Assembly (NCBI GenBank): GCA_964352225.1
Contig: CAYGRM010000003.1
Coordinates: forward strand, 3,751-67,750
Direction of reading: 5' to 3'
DNA: 64,000 nucleotides
Source of the DNA: CAJQQY01 sp964352225
GTDB lineage: Bacteria; Bacteroidota; Bacteroidia; Chitinophagales; Saprospiraceae
Shown here piece after piece: positions 8,025-16,730 of the stretch; within the stretch, counting starts at the first letter, position 1, and the number at the start of each line of letters is the position of its first letter. The position numbers and the translations under genes were made by a program. The notes under the pieces were generated by a model. The model did not search any database. It was not told the DNA's origin and worked only from the letters and a program-made list of their open reading frames with translations.

Positions 8025-9359
8025 ATGAAAAATCTCCAACTCCTCCTCATTTCTTTTTTTCTAATTTCAAATTCTTTTCACCTTTTTTCTCAAAAAGACT
8101 TATTGCAATCAGGACCGATGGTTGGATATTCCACCATGAAAGAAGTTTTGCTTTGGGTGCAAACTAATGAACCTGCTGAAGTACATTTCGAATACTGGAA
8201 TGTCAAAACTCCTACGGAAAAAATAAAAACGGAATCGGTTACTACAGTAAAGACTGATGCTTTTGTTGCACACCTTTTAGCAGATCAATTGGAACCATCT
8301 GAAAAATATAACTACGAACTTTTTATTAATCAACAAAAAGTAGATCGCCCCTACCCTTTGCAGTTTGAATCTCAACCGATTTGGTTGTGGCGAGGTGATG
8401 CTCCTGATTTTTCATTTGCCACCGGAAGTTGTGCTTATGTAAGTGAAGAAAAATATGATCGTCCAGGTGATCCTTACGGAAGTGAATATCAAATTTTTGA
8501 AACCATTGCTAAACAACAACCTCAATTTATGATGTGGTTAGGTGATAATTTTTACCTGCGAGAAGCTGACTGGAATAGCAAAACTGGGATCATTCACCGC
8601 TACACCCACACTCGTTCGCTTCCTCAAATGCAAGCGATGCTGGGAGGGATGCATCATTATGCTATCTGGGACGACCATGATTTTGGGCCTAATAATTCAG
8701 ATCGAAGTTATCCATTAAAACGAGTGACGGACAAAGCATTTAAAAACTTTTTCCCCAATCCTAATTACATTTTTGATGAAGGAATAACTGGCCATGTGCA
8801 ATGGGCAGACTGTGAATTTTTCATGCTTGATAATCGATATTGGAGAACTCCCAATAAAAGAAATGATCTTGAAAATCCAGAAATTTTAGGCGAAGAACAA
8901 GTTGAATGGTTGCTAGATGCATTGGTGAATAGCTATGCTTCCTTTAAATTCGTAGTCATTGGTGGACAATTTTTAAATCCAATGACCAAAGGTGAAAGTC
9001 ATATAAATTGTGCTCCAGCAGAAAGAAAAAGAATCATTGAAGCCATTCAAAAATTAAAAATCAATGGAGTCATTTTTTTGACAGGCGATGTTCATCATAC
9101 TGAATTATCTGAATATGAAATGGAAGGTGGTTATCCACTTTATGACTTAACCATTTCGCCCCTGACTGCGGGAGTTTATGGAAAAGGCGCAGAAGAAAAT
9201 CCTTTGCAAGTGGAGGGAACCTTAGTTGCTGAAAAAGCTTTTGCAAAAATGGATGTCTTTGGTTCAAAGAAAGAACGTACTTTACTCATCACCGTTTTAG
9301 GTAGTGACGGTCAAGAGTATTGGAAAAAAGAAATTAAAGCTGAGGAATTGAAATTTTAA
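8025..9359 (+). CDS. PhoD-like alkaline phosphatase, secreted
   Basis: The 444-residue protein has a signal peptide (LLLISFFLISNSFHLFSQ), an N-terminal beta domain (about 25-115), and a metallophosphatase core. Core motifs are SFATGSCAYV (the Cys typical of PhoD), MMWLGDNFYLRE (metal Asp/Asn), YAIWDDHDFGPNN (DDHD), VIGGQF and IFLTGDVHHTEL (metal His pair). PhoD enzymes use Ca and Fe to release phosphate from phosphodiesters or monoesters outside the cytoplasm. Some relatives act on glycerophospholipids, which is of interest because the convergent neighbour is a lipid operon. The stop codon at 9357-9359 directly touches the stop of the UbiA gene. Confidence 0.88.
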   Translation: MKNLQLLLISFFLISNSFHLFSQKDLLQSGPMVGYSTMKEVLLWVQTNEPAEVHFEYWNVKTPTEKIKTESVTTVKTDAFVAHLLADQLEPSEKYNYELFINQQKVDRPYPLQFESQPIWLWRGDAPDFSFATGSCAYVSEEKYDRPGDPYGSEYQIFETIAKQQPQFMMWLGDNFYLREADWNSKTGIIHRYTHTRSLPQMQAMLGGMHHYAIWDDHDFGPNNSDRSYPLKRVTDKAFKNFFPNPNYIFDEGITGHVQWADCEFFMLDNRYWRTPNKRNDLENPEILGEEQVEWLLDALVNSYASFKFVVIGGQFLNPMTKGESHINCAPAERKRIIEAIQKLKINGVIFLTGDVHHTELSEYEMEGGYPLYDLTISPLTAGVYGKGAEENPLQVEGTLVAEKAFAKMDVFGSKKERTLLITVLGSDGQEYWKKEIKAEELKF

Positions 9360-10322
9360 CTAAATCTGAGTTTTCATAGGTCGGGCCCAAAGTACGATTT
9401 CAAATAAAAAATAAAAACCAACTGCCAATAAAAGTAGATTCGAATGTAATCCTATTACGATAGAAAGGTGCCATAAAATTAAACTTCTTACTGTAGCAGT
9501 AATTGGAAAGGATGCATTGGACTCTACTTTTTGTTTGGTAAAATGTGCATAACCTTGCCCTAAGATTGCAATGATGGATGCTATACTCCAAAAAATAATC
9601 CCCCAGGTATTTTCAAAAGCAATCTGAGCACTAAAGTACATACTGAGCAAAACAAAAATATCTCCTACCCAAGTTGTTGCATCCCATCCAAACACCACCG
9701 TAAAAGTTTGATAATTAGTTTGGCGATCGGCAGAAATATCCTTGAGATAGCCCATCAAAACAAAATTAGCATAAGAGAAAAAACTCAATGGAATAATCCA
9801 CATTAAACTGGGATAGCTCAAACTGCTTAAGTTCAAATTCGACATGCCTAAAAATCCCATGATTGGAAGAAGGGATACAATCCAAGCATTATAAAATGGC
9901 CCTGCGAACCAATATCTTTTTTTAAAGAAGGAATACGTAGCTAAACCTAAAATCGTAAAAACTCCAAAAATGATATTCCAATAATTGAAATAAACCAATA
10001 AAGAAACTCCCATGACTAATCCAATCGCACTTACAATTCCAATATGTTTTGGAGAAACAACTCCTTGCGAAAGAGGACGATACGGAGCAGAAAGTTTATC
10101 GGTGTCTATCTGAAAACAATCTGTCAACGCTTGCCCAAATCCATATCCTAAAAACAGCGGAAGAAAAATCAATAAGGTTTTCCACTCCATTAATTTAAAA
10201 TCATCCAACGCGACCATTCCTGCAAAACCTGCAACACCCGAAACAAATAAAAGATACGGTCGCATGTGCACGAAGTAAGCTTTCCAAAAGGCTAAAGTAG
10301 TCAGTTGATATATGGTATTCAT
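9360..10322 (-). CDS. UbiA-family prenyltransferase
   Basis: A 320-residue integral membrane protein with about eight or nine helices. The first Asp-rich motif is DCFQIDTDKLSAPYRPLSQG (about 67-86), matching NDxxDxxxD with the first Asn replaced by T. The second is YLKDISADRQTNYQT (about 192-206). These bind Mg and a prenyl diphosphate. UbiA enzymes move prenyl groups to aromatic rings or polar lipid heads. The gene is last in a six-gene operon with a lipid kinase and a BtaA-like protein, 10 bases after the kinase, so the acceptor may be a lipid or small polar molecule rather than a quinone. It ends against the PhoD gene with no spacer. Confidence 0.88.
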   Translation of the reverse strand: MNTIYQLTTLAFWKAYFVHMRPYLLFVSGVAGFAGMVALDDFKLMEWKTLLIFLPLFLGYGFGQALTDCFQIDTDKLSAPYRPLSQGVVSPKHIGIVSAIGLVMGVSLLVYFNYWNIIFGVFTILGLATYSFFKKRYWFAGPFYNAWIVSLLPIMGFLGMSNLNLSSLSYPSLMWIIPLSFFSYANFVLMGYLKDISADRQTNYQTFTVVFGWDATTWVGDIFVLLSMYFSAQIAFENTWGIIFWSIASIIAILGQGYAHFTKQKVESNASFPITATVRSLILWHLSIVIGLHSNLLLLAVGFYFLFEIVLWARPMKTQI

Positions 10323-10332
10323 TTTTAATAAA

Positions 10333-11271
10333 TTATTCGGTTCCTAAAAGTTGAATAGTTTTTGGAAGGATGGAAAAATGAGGATGCTTCCCCTTGAAAA
10401 CTTCACCATCCAATTCTAAAGCTTTGAAGTCAGAAGTTATGATTCGAATCTCTTTAGTAAAAACAGTATGCCTTTTTATTTTTCCTGAAAAAACACCTTT
10501 ACTTAAATCAAGAAGTGTTTTTATTAATTCCCATTTCGTCATGTCCTCACAAATATTAAGTCCCAATTTTCCATCATCAGGTTTTATTTTTTGGTCGTAA
10601 ACAAAGTTTCCTGAGACGTGTGGATTTTTTAAAACGGCAAGGTTAGATATCCGCATTTCTTTTTTCACACCATTATATTCGATGCTAATAGGGTAATTCC
10701 TAAAAGTAAAAATGGTTTTTAGCGCTGCGTAAATTATGGCTAAGTCAGTTAGTTTATTTTTAAGAAAACCAATGATTCCAGTATTTTGGTTGAATAAATA
10801 ATTTGCCTCAGCAGTAACTCCTATACTTGAATTAGCGATAAAATATCGAGTCATTTTTTGTTTATCCTCTTGCAAATAATTCAGTTTTCCTATGTCCACC
10901 AATTTCACATTTTTGAAATTCAGCCGAACTGGAATATTTTGTATCAATCGTTTTTTAGGTTTGATAAAATCATTACTAGAGCCTAAACCAACTCCTCCAA
11001 GTATGATTTTTTTTAAATCAATATTTTCTATTTTCATTAAGGCATTCAAAATGTAGTTGGCACTTCCATCTCCACCTGCTGAAATGATGATATCGACTCC
11101 TTGGTTTTCTATTAAGTCTTTGAGGCATATCTCAATATCGAATGGCGGCTCAAAAGGAATCAAAATTGTATCTGCTGGAAATAAATTCAACACCTCTTTC
11201 TTTATTTGAATCCAACGCTCTTTGGCGCGTCCATTATTTGCAGCATAGTTGATGATGATGGCAGCTTTCAT
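10333..11271 (-). CDS. Diacylglycerol kinase-like lipid kinase (DagK/YegS family)
   Basis: The 312-residue protein has the catalytic-domain signature IIISAGGDGSANYIL, with GGDGS at 66-70, and the second loop LGSSNDF (96-102), equivalent to GTGNDFA. The C-terminal half is the beta-sandwich with ELDGEVFKG (the DGE motif). These kinases phosphorylate diacylglycerol, sphingoid bases or undecaprenol. It is fifth of six genes in the operon, 18 bases after GNAT and 10 before UbiA. A lipid substrate fits the neighbours. It could phosphorylate a long-chain base made by the alpha-oxoamine synthase in the same operon. Confidence 0.88.
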   Translation of the reverse strand: MKAAIIINYAANNGRAKERWIQIKKEVLNLFPADTILIPFEPPFDIEICLKDLIENQGVDIIISAGGDGSANYILNALMKIENIDLKKIILGGVGLGSSNDFIKPKKRLIQNIPVRLNFKNVKLVDIGKLNYLQEDKQKMTRYFIANSSIGVTAEANYLFNQNTGIIGFLKNKLTDLAIIYAALKTIFTFRNYPISIEYNGVKKEMRISNLAVLKNPHVSGNFVYDQKIKPDDGKLGLNICEDMTKWELIKTLLDLSKGVFSGKIKRHTVFTKEIRIITSDFKALELDGEVFKGKHPHFSILPKTIQLLGTE

Positions 11272-11289
11272 TTTTTTGGATTTTCTACT

Positions 11290-12237
11290 TTAAAGGCTTC
11301 TTACATCAATTGCGATTTCGTCGGTAGGAGTAGTTTTAAAAGTGCCCACCAACGAATATGGATAAGCATTGATTGCAATTGGTTTTAGTGTCTGCCAAAC
11401 AAAATCTCCTTTTTGACAACACACATTCAAATATTGAATTCCATCTTTTTCAAGTTGCTCTAAAACTTCATTGAGTTCATAAAAATTGGATTCGTCAAAA
11501 TCAAATAAAGTAGCGAACTTGAGCATATCACCTTCACTTGGAGAGTGTCGATGTTTGGGCAAAAAAAGATTACTTATCGCTTGTCCAAATTTTAAGATGG
11601 GATTTAATTTGCGCAATTTGATTTGATACATTTTATGCGTATTCCAAATTCCTAATCCACTTTTTGTTTTGGAAAAATAGGAGGTCAAATCTTTTCCACT
11701 TGGAAATAATTTTGTTTTTAATTTTAGTTGGCTTGATGGCTCGACCTGATTTAATTTCCGTTTTATCCTTCTCCAAGTTGGTATCGTTAAATAAATAAAT
11801 TCATAATGATACCATTTCCTTTTTATGGAATAACAAGCCTTTGCAACTGCAATATTTTTCGTTTTCATGGTTACAAAAAAATCATCTGCATCGGAAGGAA
11901 GGAAATAATTATAAACTAATTGACTCCCAAATATTTTAGCCAACCCCAATCTTCGAAATTCCGGAAACACCTTCAAGTCATATCCAATTCCCACATTAAG
12001 CAAATTATGATTACACTCAATCGGAACTATTGCACCGGCAGTTACACCCGCAAGTTGGCCCGAATCCGTCACCCCAAGAAAAATCTTATAATCATCAAAA
12101 ACTACCGACCGACTCAAAAAATAATCACGAATCATTTCCATTTGAATCCATGATCCTTGGGTAGCTTTTCGCTCCAGAGCAAGTAAAGCATCTTCATATT
12201 TTGGATCATAGGGAATGATTTTGATATCCATCTTCAT
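11290..12237 (-). CDS. GNAT-fold acyltransferase with C-terminal extension
   Basis: The first 155 or so residues form a GNAT domain: IFLGVTDSGQLAGVTAGAI (strands 2-4), then VGIGYDLKVFPEFRRLGLAKIFGS, equivalent to the acyl-CoA-binding RxxGxG/A loop, then NIAVAKACYSIKRKW. The remaining 160 residues are unusual, with a basic segment (WRRIKRKLN) and no familiar domain. The start ATG overlaps the stop of the DUF3419 gene by 4 bases, which argues for translational coupling. In an operon with an alpha-oxoamine synthase and lipid kinase, it may N-acylate an amine lipid. That is inference. Confidence 0.75.
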   Translation of the reverse strand: MKMDIKIIPYDPKYEDALLALERKATQGSWIQMEMIRDYFLSRSVVFDDYKIFLGVTDSGQLAGVTAGAIVPIECNHNLLNVGIGYDLKVFPEFRRLGLAKIFGSQLVYNYFLPSDADDFFVTMKTKNIAVAKACYSIKRKWYHYEFIYLTIPTWRRIKRKLNQVEPSSQLKLKTKLFPSGKDLTSYFSKTKSGLGIWNTHKMYQIKLRKLNPILKFGQAISNLFLPKHRHSPSEGDMLKFATLFDFDESNFYELNEVLEQLEKDGIQYLNVCCQKGDFVWQTLKPIAINAYPYSLVGTFKTTPTDEIAIDVRSL

Positions 12238-13292
12238 ATTTTAAAATTAAAGGTTTGGTACATTTTGGTTCTTTCTAAATGAGTTGACTCAGTTAATTCC
12301 CCAAGACTATTCCTCAATTGAATTAATTCGTTTTCCCCTAATCTATTTCGGACAAAAGCACGAACTACTCCCCAATGTTTTTCTTTTTCATTTCGAGAAA
12401 TAGTATTTAATAAATTTTCTAAATCTGAAAAATTATAAAAACTTAAAATGTCCGAAAGAGAATAAAAAGTATGTCCCACTATAGACTTCGAATTATTTTG
12501 TAAATACATTGTTATATCTTGCTCATGATAGATGACTTCGATTCGATTTTCTTGAAGAGCTTCTTTTATTTTCTTCAGATTTTCAACCTTCAGAGAAGGA
12601 GGCAATGCTTCCGTATCCATTTCATTTAGATTTCCCTTAAAAACTAAATGGAACATAAAAGATTGATTAACCAAGTTTTCATCCATTACCTTTTGAAGAC
12701 CTTTAGGAATATGTTGACATTCCGCATCCGAAGAGACAAAAGCAATATCTTTATTTCCAGTTAATCGAAAAGCCCACCTTTGAGAAAAAATATTTTTGAC
12801 CAACGACCATCGCCATGTTGGAAAACTAGAAATATCCTGAATTGGTTTTTCAAAACATTTATAAAAATTTTTCCCTAGAAAAAGTTTAAACAAAGGTCGA
12901 TTGCCTTCCAAGAATTTTTCAAAATGGCCACAAAACAAAATGCCATTTTTAATAGCATTTGGTCGTTCCTCCCAGAATTCTTTGCATGGAGAAGAAAGTT
13001 GTTTTTTGATTAAATCAAAAATTTCCCAACGTGATGAAGACTTTGAATAACCAATAAATTCTAAATACTTTTCTATACTCAAATATTCAAGAGCTATCAA
13101 CTTCAATTCGAGTAAAAACAATGCTTCAACATTAGTGTCAACTGCCGCAACCTTTTTAAGATGCGGGTGAGCCATTAAGGCAATAACTCGCTCACCCGAT
13201 CCAGCAATACCAACGAGATTTTCGAAGGCTGCTGAATTCATAAATGATTCTTCTACTTTATTATCTTCATTTACGTGAGAGTAATAAATCAT
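12234..13292 (-). CDS. DUF3419 protein, BtaA-like aminocarboxypropyl transferase
   Basis: BtaA moves the 3-amino-3-carboxypropyl group from S-adenosylmethionine to diacylglycerol, the first step to betaine lipids. This 352-residue protein shows the DUF3419 pattern: YYSHVNEDNKVEE near the start, VGIAGSGERVIALM (28-40, SAM loop) and KVAAVDTNVEALFLLELKLIALEYL (47-71), then FLEGNRPLFKLFLGK. The full-length shape fits, although the protein is somewhat short of BtaA. No BtaB-type N-methyltransferase lies near, so a betaine lipid is not assured. It overlaps both neighbours by 4 bases. Confidence 0.75.
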   Translation of the reverse strand: MIYYSHVNEDNKVEESFMNSAAFENLVGIAGSGERVIALMAHPHLKKVAAVDTNVEALFLLELKLIALEYLSIEKYLEFIGYSKSSSRWEIFDLIKKQLSSPCKEFWEERPNAIKNGILFCGHFEKFLEGNRPLFKLFLGKNFYKCFEKPIQDISSFPTWRWSLVKNIFSQRWAFRLTGNKDIAFVSSDAECQHIPKGLQKVMDENLVNQSFMFHLVFKGNLNEMDTEALPPSLKVENLKKIKEALQENRIEVIYHEQDITMYLQNNSKSIVGHTFYSLSDILSFYNFSDLENLLNTISRNEKEKHWGVVRAFVRNRLGENELIQLRNSLGELTESTHLERTKMYQTFNFKI

Positions 13293-14587
13293 TCGTGGTA
13301 ATTAGATTTATTCGCAAAAACCTTTTCTAGAACTGTGGTCAATTGATCAATATCTTCCTTCGTATGTCGAGCCATTAGACTAATTCTAAATCTTTCTTCA
13401 TGCTCTGCTACGGCTGGGTATTCGATTGCATTTAGAAAAATACCTTTTTGATGAATCTCATAATTAGCTTTTCGGATATCCATATTGTCGGGAATTTTCA
13501 AAGCTAAAATCGCCGCATCAGGTTTTCTATAAAATCCAAATTTGCCTAATTTCTCAATCGCATAATCTCTTACTTCAAGTAGTTGTTTTTTTATCTCAGG
13601 TTCGTTTTCAATCACATCCAAACCTGCCAGAACTGCCGCTAAAGTCATCGGTGGAAGCGAAGCTGAAAACATATATGATCGAGCAAAAAATCTAAGATAA
13701 TTAATGACTTCTTTAGAAGCTGCAACAAATCCACCAGTCACCGCAAAAGTTTTTGAGAACGTTCCCATAGACACATCAACTTGATCAGACAGTCCAAAAT
13801 GCTCAGCGGTTCCACTCCCTGTTTTCCCCATCACTCCGGTTCCATGCGCATCATCTAACAATAAAATTGCATTGTGCTTTTTCAACAATGGTATGATCTT
13901 GTCTAATGGAGCTAAATCACCATCCATCGAATACACGCCTTCGACTCCTACATACAAATTACCTTTCAAATTGACCGAAGCTTCTTTTAATCTATCCTCT
14001 AATTCCTCCATGTCATTATGCTCAAAAATCAAAGTCTTCGCATGAGTAAATCGAAGCCCATCGTAAAAGGAAGCATGACTATAATGATCAAAAACTATCA
14101 CATCATTTTCATTTGTTAATCCTCCAAGCAGACCCAAATTAGCACTATAACCGGTTGGGAAAATCATAGCAGCTTCCTGATGTTTAAATCGTGCCAATCG
14201 CTCTTCGAGTTCTTCCATTAATTTGGAATATCCATTTAAAAGTGGAGGTCCACCAATTCCCACACCATATTCATTTATGGCTTCAATCACTTTTTTCTTG
14301 ACATGAGGATGGTTCGCTAATCCTAAATAATTATTGGAAGCGAACATTAACATGGAACGAGATTTATTTTCATATTCATCCCAGATTTCCACCGTCCGAT
14401 CTGCTGGTGTTAAGACTCTTCGCTTGTAAGTATATTGATGCTTGGTTTGTAAGTCTTCAATAAATTGCATAAAACCTTTTGTCCTTTCAACTAAAGAAAG
14501 AGTATGACTAATTTTTAGAAAGTCATGCAGATCATTAGGTTTTCTTTTTGAAAAACTAGTTGGTTTATTTTTTATTTGAGTTGCCAT
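13289..14587 (-). CDS. Alpha-oxoamine synthase (AONS/KBL/SPT family PLP enzyme)
   Basis: These enzymes condense an amino acid with an acyl-CoA or acyl-ACP and lose CO2. The 432-residue protein has SNNYLGLANHP (84-94), H171 in YSHASF, DDAHGTG with D246 and H248, and the PLP lysine K279 in GTFSKTFAVTGGF. A disordered N-terminus of 50 residues precedes the domain. The glycine loop reads GIGGPPLLNGY (110-120), whereas AONS, KBL, ALAS and SPT carry S/T-R there (GSR or GTR). So the substrate is probably not that of the classic members. Serine palmitoyltransferase- or capnine (sulfonolipid)-type chemistry is possible in Bacteroidota. It overlaps the upstream PurM-like gene by 16 bases. Confidence 0.9.
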   Translation of the reverse strand: MATQIKNKPTSFSKRKPNDLHDFLKISHTLSLVERTKGFMQFIEDLQTKHQYTYKRRVLTPADRTVEIWDEYENKSRSMLMFASNNYLGLANHPHVKKKVIEAINEYGVGIGGPPLLNGYSKLMEELEERLARFKHQEAAMIFPTGYSANLGLLGGLTNENDVIVFDHYSHASFYDGLRFTHAKTLIFEHNDMEELEDRLKEASVNLKGNLYVGVEGVYSMDGDLAPLDKIIPLLKKHNAILLLDDAHGTGVMGKTGSGTAEHFGLSDQVDVSMGTFSKTFAVTGGFVAASKEVINYLRFFARSYMFSASLPPMTLAAVLAGLDVIENEPEIKKQLLEVRDYAIEKLGKFGFYRKPDAAILALKIPDNMDIRKANYEIHQKGIFLNAIEYPAVAEHEERFRISLMARHTKEDIDQLTTVLEKVFANKSNYHE

Positions 14588-15636
14588 TTTTGATGAAATT
14601 TTAAAAGTTCTCTTAAATATAATTCTACATTACTTTCACACTCACTAAATAAATTAGCGATTAAGAAAGGATCAATTTCAATTATTTTTTCTTGGTTCGG
14701 AAGAGTAAACTTTTGCTCGCCCAAGACCTTCCCTATCTTCAAAGGTTGCCATGAAATAGATTTTGCTTTTTCCAAAAAATCCTCCAAGTGACTGGGTGGA
14801 ATGGTAAATATTAATTCAAACTCTCCATGAGGGCCAGCAAGAAATATCCATGGAGGTAAATTATTATTTTGAGTAACTCGAAGGGCATCAGAATGAAGAA
14901 TATTTTGGAGGGAAGTGTCTAAATTAAATCCTTTTTTATTGATGCTCATTAAGTTGCAAATAGCCGCAAAAAAACCATCACTCGAATCCATACAACATGA
15001 TCCAAACCTTCGTATAATTTCTCCTTTTCTCAAATTCGATTTTGGTTGAAAACGAACCGAAGCATTTTCAGTTTTTAATAATCGTTCAAAAGCAAACGCA
15101 CTTCCTTGTCCCATTTTTCCAGAAGTAAAAAGAATATCTCCTGGCTTACAACCTTTCCGAGTAATTACTTTTCCATCATCAATTCTTCCAACTGCCACTC
15201 CTCCACTTTGCATATACTCACTTTGGTTGGTATCTCCCCCAAGAACAAAAGTTCCACACTCTCGACAAGCAGCTTCAATTCCTTTTTGTATTTCTTGCAT
15301 TTCTTTTTCAGGAAAATCTTTAGGAAATTGTTGCGATAATAAAATACCAATCGGCTGAGCTCCTACCGCAGAGAGATCACTAATATTTACCATGACGGTC
15401 ATCCAGCCAATTAAGTATGGATCTTTATAAAGCCCCGTTTCGATTTCCTCTACAATATTATCTACGGTAATCGCAAGGACGCTTCCATCTTCTAATTGAA
15501 CTAATTCAGAATCACCCTCTAACAGTTGATTGATTTGATTGGGCGAGCGTTGAAACTGATGCGTCAACTTTTTAAAGAGTTGATTTTCTTGAAGACTTGG
15601 AGCAGTCGTTTTGTTTTTTGAAGACTTGGTTTCCAT
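14572..15636 (-). CDS. PurM/ThiL/SelD-like ATP-binding protein
   Basis: The 354-residue product from METKSS has a PurM-N fold (LAITVDNIVEEIETGLYKDPYLIGWMTVMVNISDLSAVGAQPIG, where the D and N residues bind Mg-ATP), a GGDT motif (VLGGDTNQ), and the PurM-C domain with GDILFTSGKMGQGSA and CMDSSDGF. ThiL, SelD and PurM phosphorylate small substrates. The sequence fits none of the named members well. It is the first gene of the six-gene operon. An in-frame ATG at 15756 would add 40 residues, but they are weak in character; TTG at 15768 opens the frame further. Role in the pathway is unknown. Confidence 0.75.
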   Translation of the reverse strand: METKSSKNKTTAPSLQENQLFKKLTHQFQRSPNQINQLLEGDSELVQLEDGSVLAITVDNIVEEIETGLYKDPYLIGWMTVMVNISDLSAVGAQPIGILLSQQFPKDFPEKEMQEIQKGIEAACRECGTFVLGGDTNQSEYMQSGGVAVGRIDDGKVITRKGCKPGDILFTSGKMGQGSAFAFERLLKTENASVRFQPKSNLRKGEIIRRFGSCCMDSSDGFFAAICNLMSINKKGFNLDTSLQNILHSDALRVTQNNNLPPWIFLAGPHGEFELIFTIPPSHLEDFLEKAKSISWQPLKIGKVLGEQKFTLPNQEKIIEIDPFLIANLFSECESNVELYLRELLKFHQKWQLK

Positions 15637-15821
15637 TGTATTTGATTTGAACTGTTTGGCATCTTCAACTTCAACTACGCTTGATTTAAGCAAGTAATCA
15701 TTAGAAAATGCTTTCTTTACATTACCAATGTATGAAAACAAAGATGCGAAACACATGATTTCAATCAACTGTTAGTTATGATTTAAATCAATATTTTCCC
15801 CTCCAAATGGAATCGTTTAAA

Positions 15822-15851
15822 CAAAAAAAAACAGCCACCTAAGTAGCTGTT
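15822..15851 (-). terminator. Terminator of the fatty acid hydroxylase gene
   Basis: AACAGCCAC (15830-15838) and GTAGCTGTT (15843-15851) pair around a 4-base loop with one mismatch. On the minus strand a run of eight T follows. The hairpin lies between the hydroxylase and the six-gene operon and overlaps no coding sequence of the operon, so the two are separate units. Confidence 0.75.
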
Positions 15852-15857
15852 CTTTTT

Positions 15858-16640
15858 TCATGTTTGATGTGAAATTGTTTCTTTAACGCTATCCGTTGTC
15901 TCCTCAAAAGTCGAATCATAATCTTCTCGAACGGTTCCCATCCATCTATCCCAAAGGAGAAAATACAAACCGTAATTCCCATGGAATTTTTTATGATGTA
16001 AATTATGTGCGACGGAAGTGTTGACATATTTCCCAACACAAGTTTTGTGAAAGCCTTTTGGATACAATTCAAATCCGAGGTGTCCGTACACGTTATAAAA
16101 GATTTGAAATAAAAAGAAAAGCCCAATCGAAGAAATATGAACTGGAACAGTAAAAGCAATCAAGGGAACAATCATCGCTTCAAAAAATCCTTCGATCGGA
16201 TGAAAAGCATAAGCAGTCCACGGAGATGGATTGGTTGATTTATGATGAACCAAATGAACATGTTTATAAATCTTGGGAAGATGCATGGCTCGATGCATCC
16301 AATAAAAATAAGTGTCGTGTAAAAAGAACATCCATACCCAAGTGAACAAATAATAACCTACGCTATGATCATTAAAATCAAAATAAATATTGGTTTGAGG
16401 CATATAAAAATAAAATACAAACAAGGCTACAGTTGCAAAAATAGTGACTGAAATCAAAGAGTACATGATGTCTCGAAAGTAGTCTTTTTTCTTAGGTAAT
16501 TTCTTTTGCACCTTTCGAAACCACATTGGTTTTCTCAAAATGAAATAAAATAGAATAAATGCACTTCCTGCAAAAACAAAATAATCCTTGACTACTCCAT
16601 ACGCTTCTCGCAACCAAAATTCCATGAATGTTTCTTCCAT
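15858..16640 (-). CDS. Fatty acid hydroxylase/sterol desaturase superfamily protein
   Basis: A 260-residue membrane protein with three His boxes: HDTYFYWMHRAMH (about 107-119), HLVHH (about 128-132) and HNLHHKKFHGNYG (about 211-223). They bind a di-iron centre that hydroxylates or desaturates lipid chains. Four to five hydrophobic segments surround them. The ATG at 16625 (MEFWLREAY) is an equally good start. The gene lies directly upstream of the lipid-like operon but behind its own terminator. A role in making hydroxy-acyl chains or long-chain bases for that operon is attractive but inferred. Confidence 0.88.
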   Translation of the reverse strand: MEETFMEFWLREAYGVVKDYFVFAGSAFILFYFILRKPMWFRKVQKKLPKKKDYFRDIMYSLISVTIFATVALFVFYFYMPQTNIYFDFNDHSVGYYLFTWVWMFFLHDTYFYWMHRAMHLPKIYKHVHLVHHKSTNPSPWTAYAFHPIEGFFEAMIVPLIAFTVPVHISSIGLFFLFQIFYNVYGHLGFELYPKGFHKTCVGKYVNTSVAHNLHHKKFHGNYGLYFLLWDRWMGTVREDYDSTFEETTDSVKETISHQT

Positions 16641-16730
16641 AATATTTTTTCATTTAAAATAAAAAAACAAAATTCTTATTACTAATAGTTTTTGATAAAT
16701 TGTAAAAAGAGGTAGATGAGTTGAAAAAAA

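Noticed and set aside
9400..9591. 63-codon minus-strand frame
   Set aside because: It overlaps the UbiA gene in another frame and has no recognisable features.
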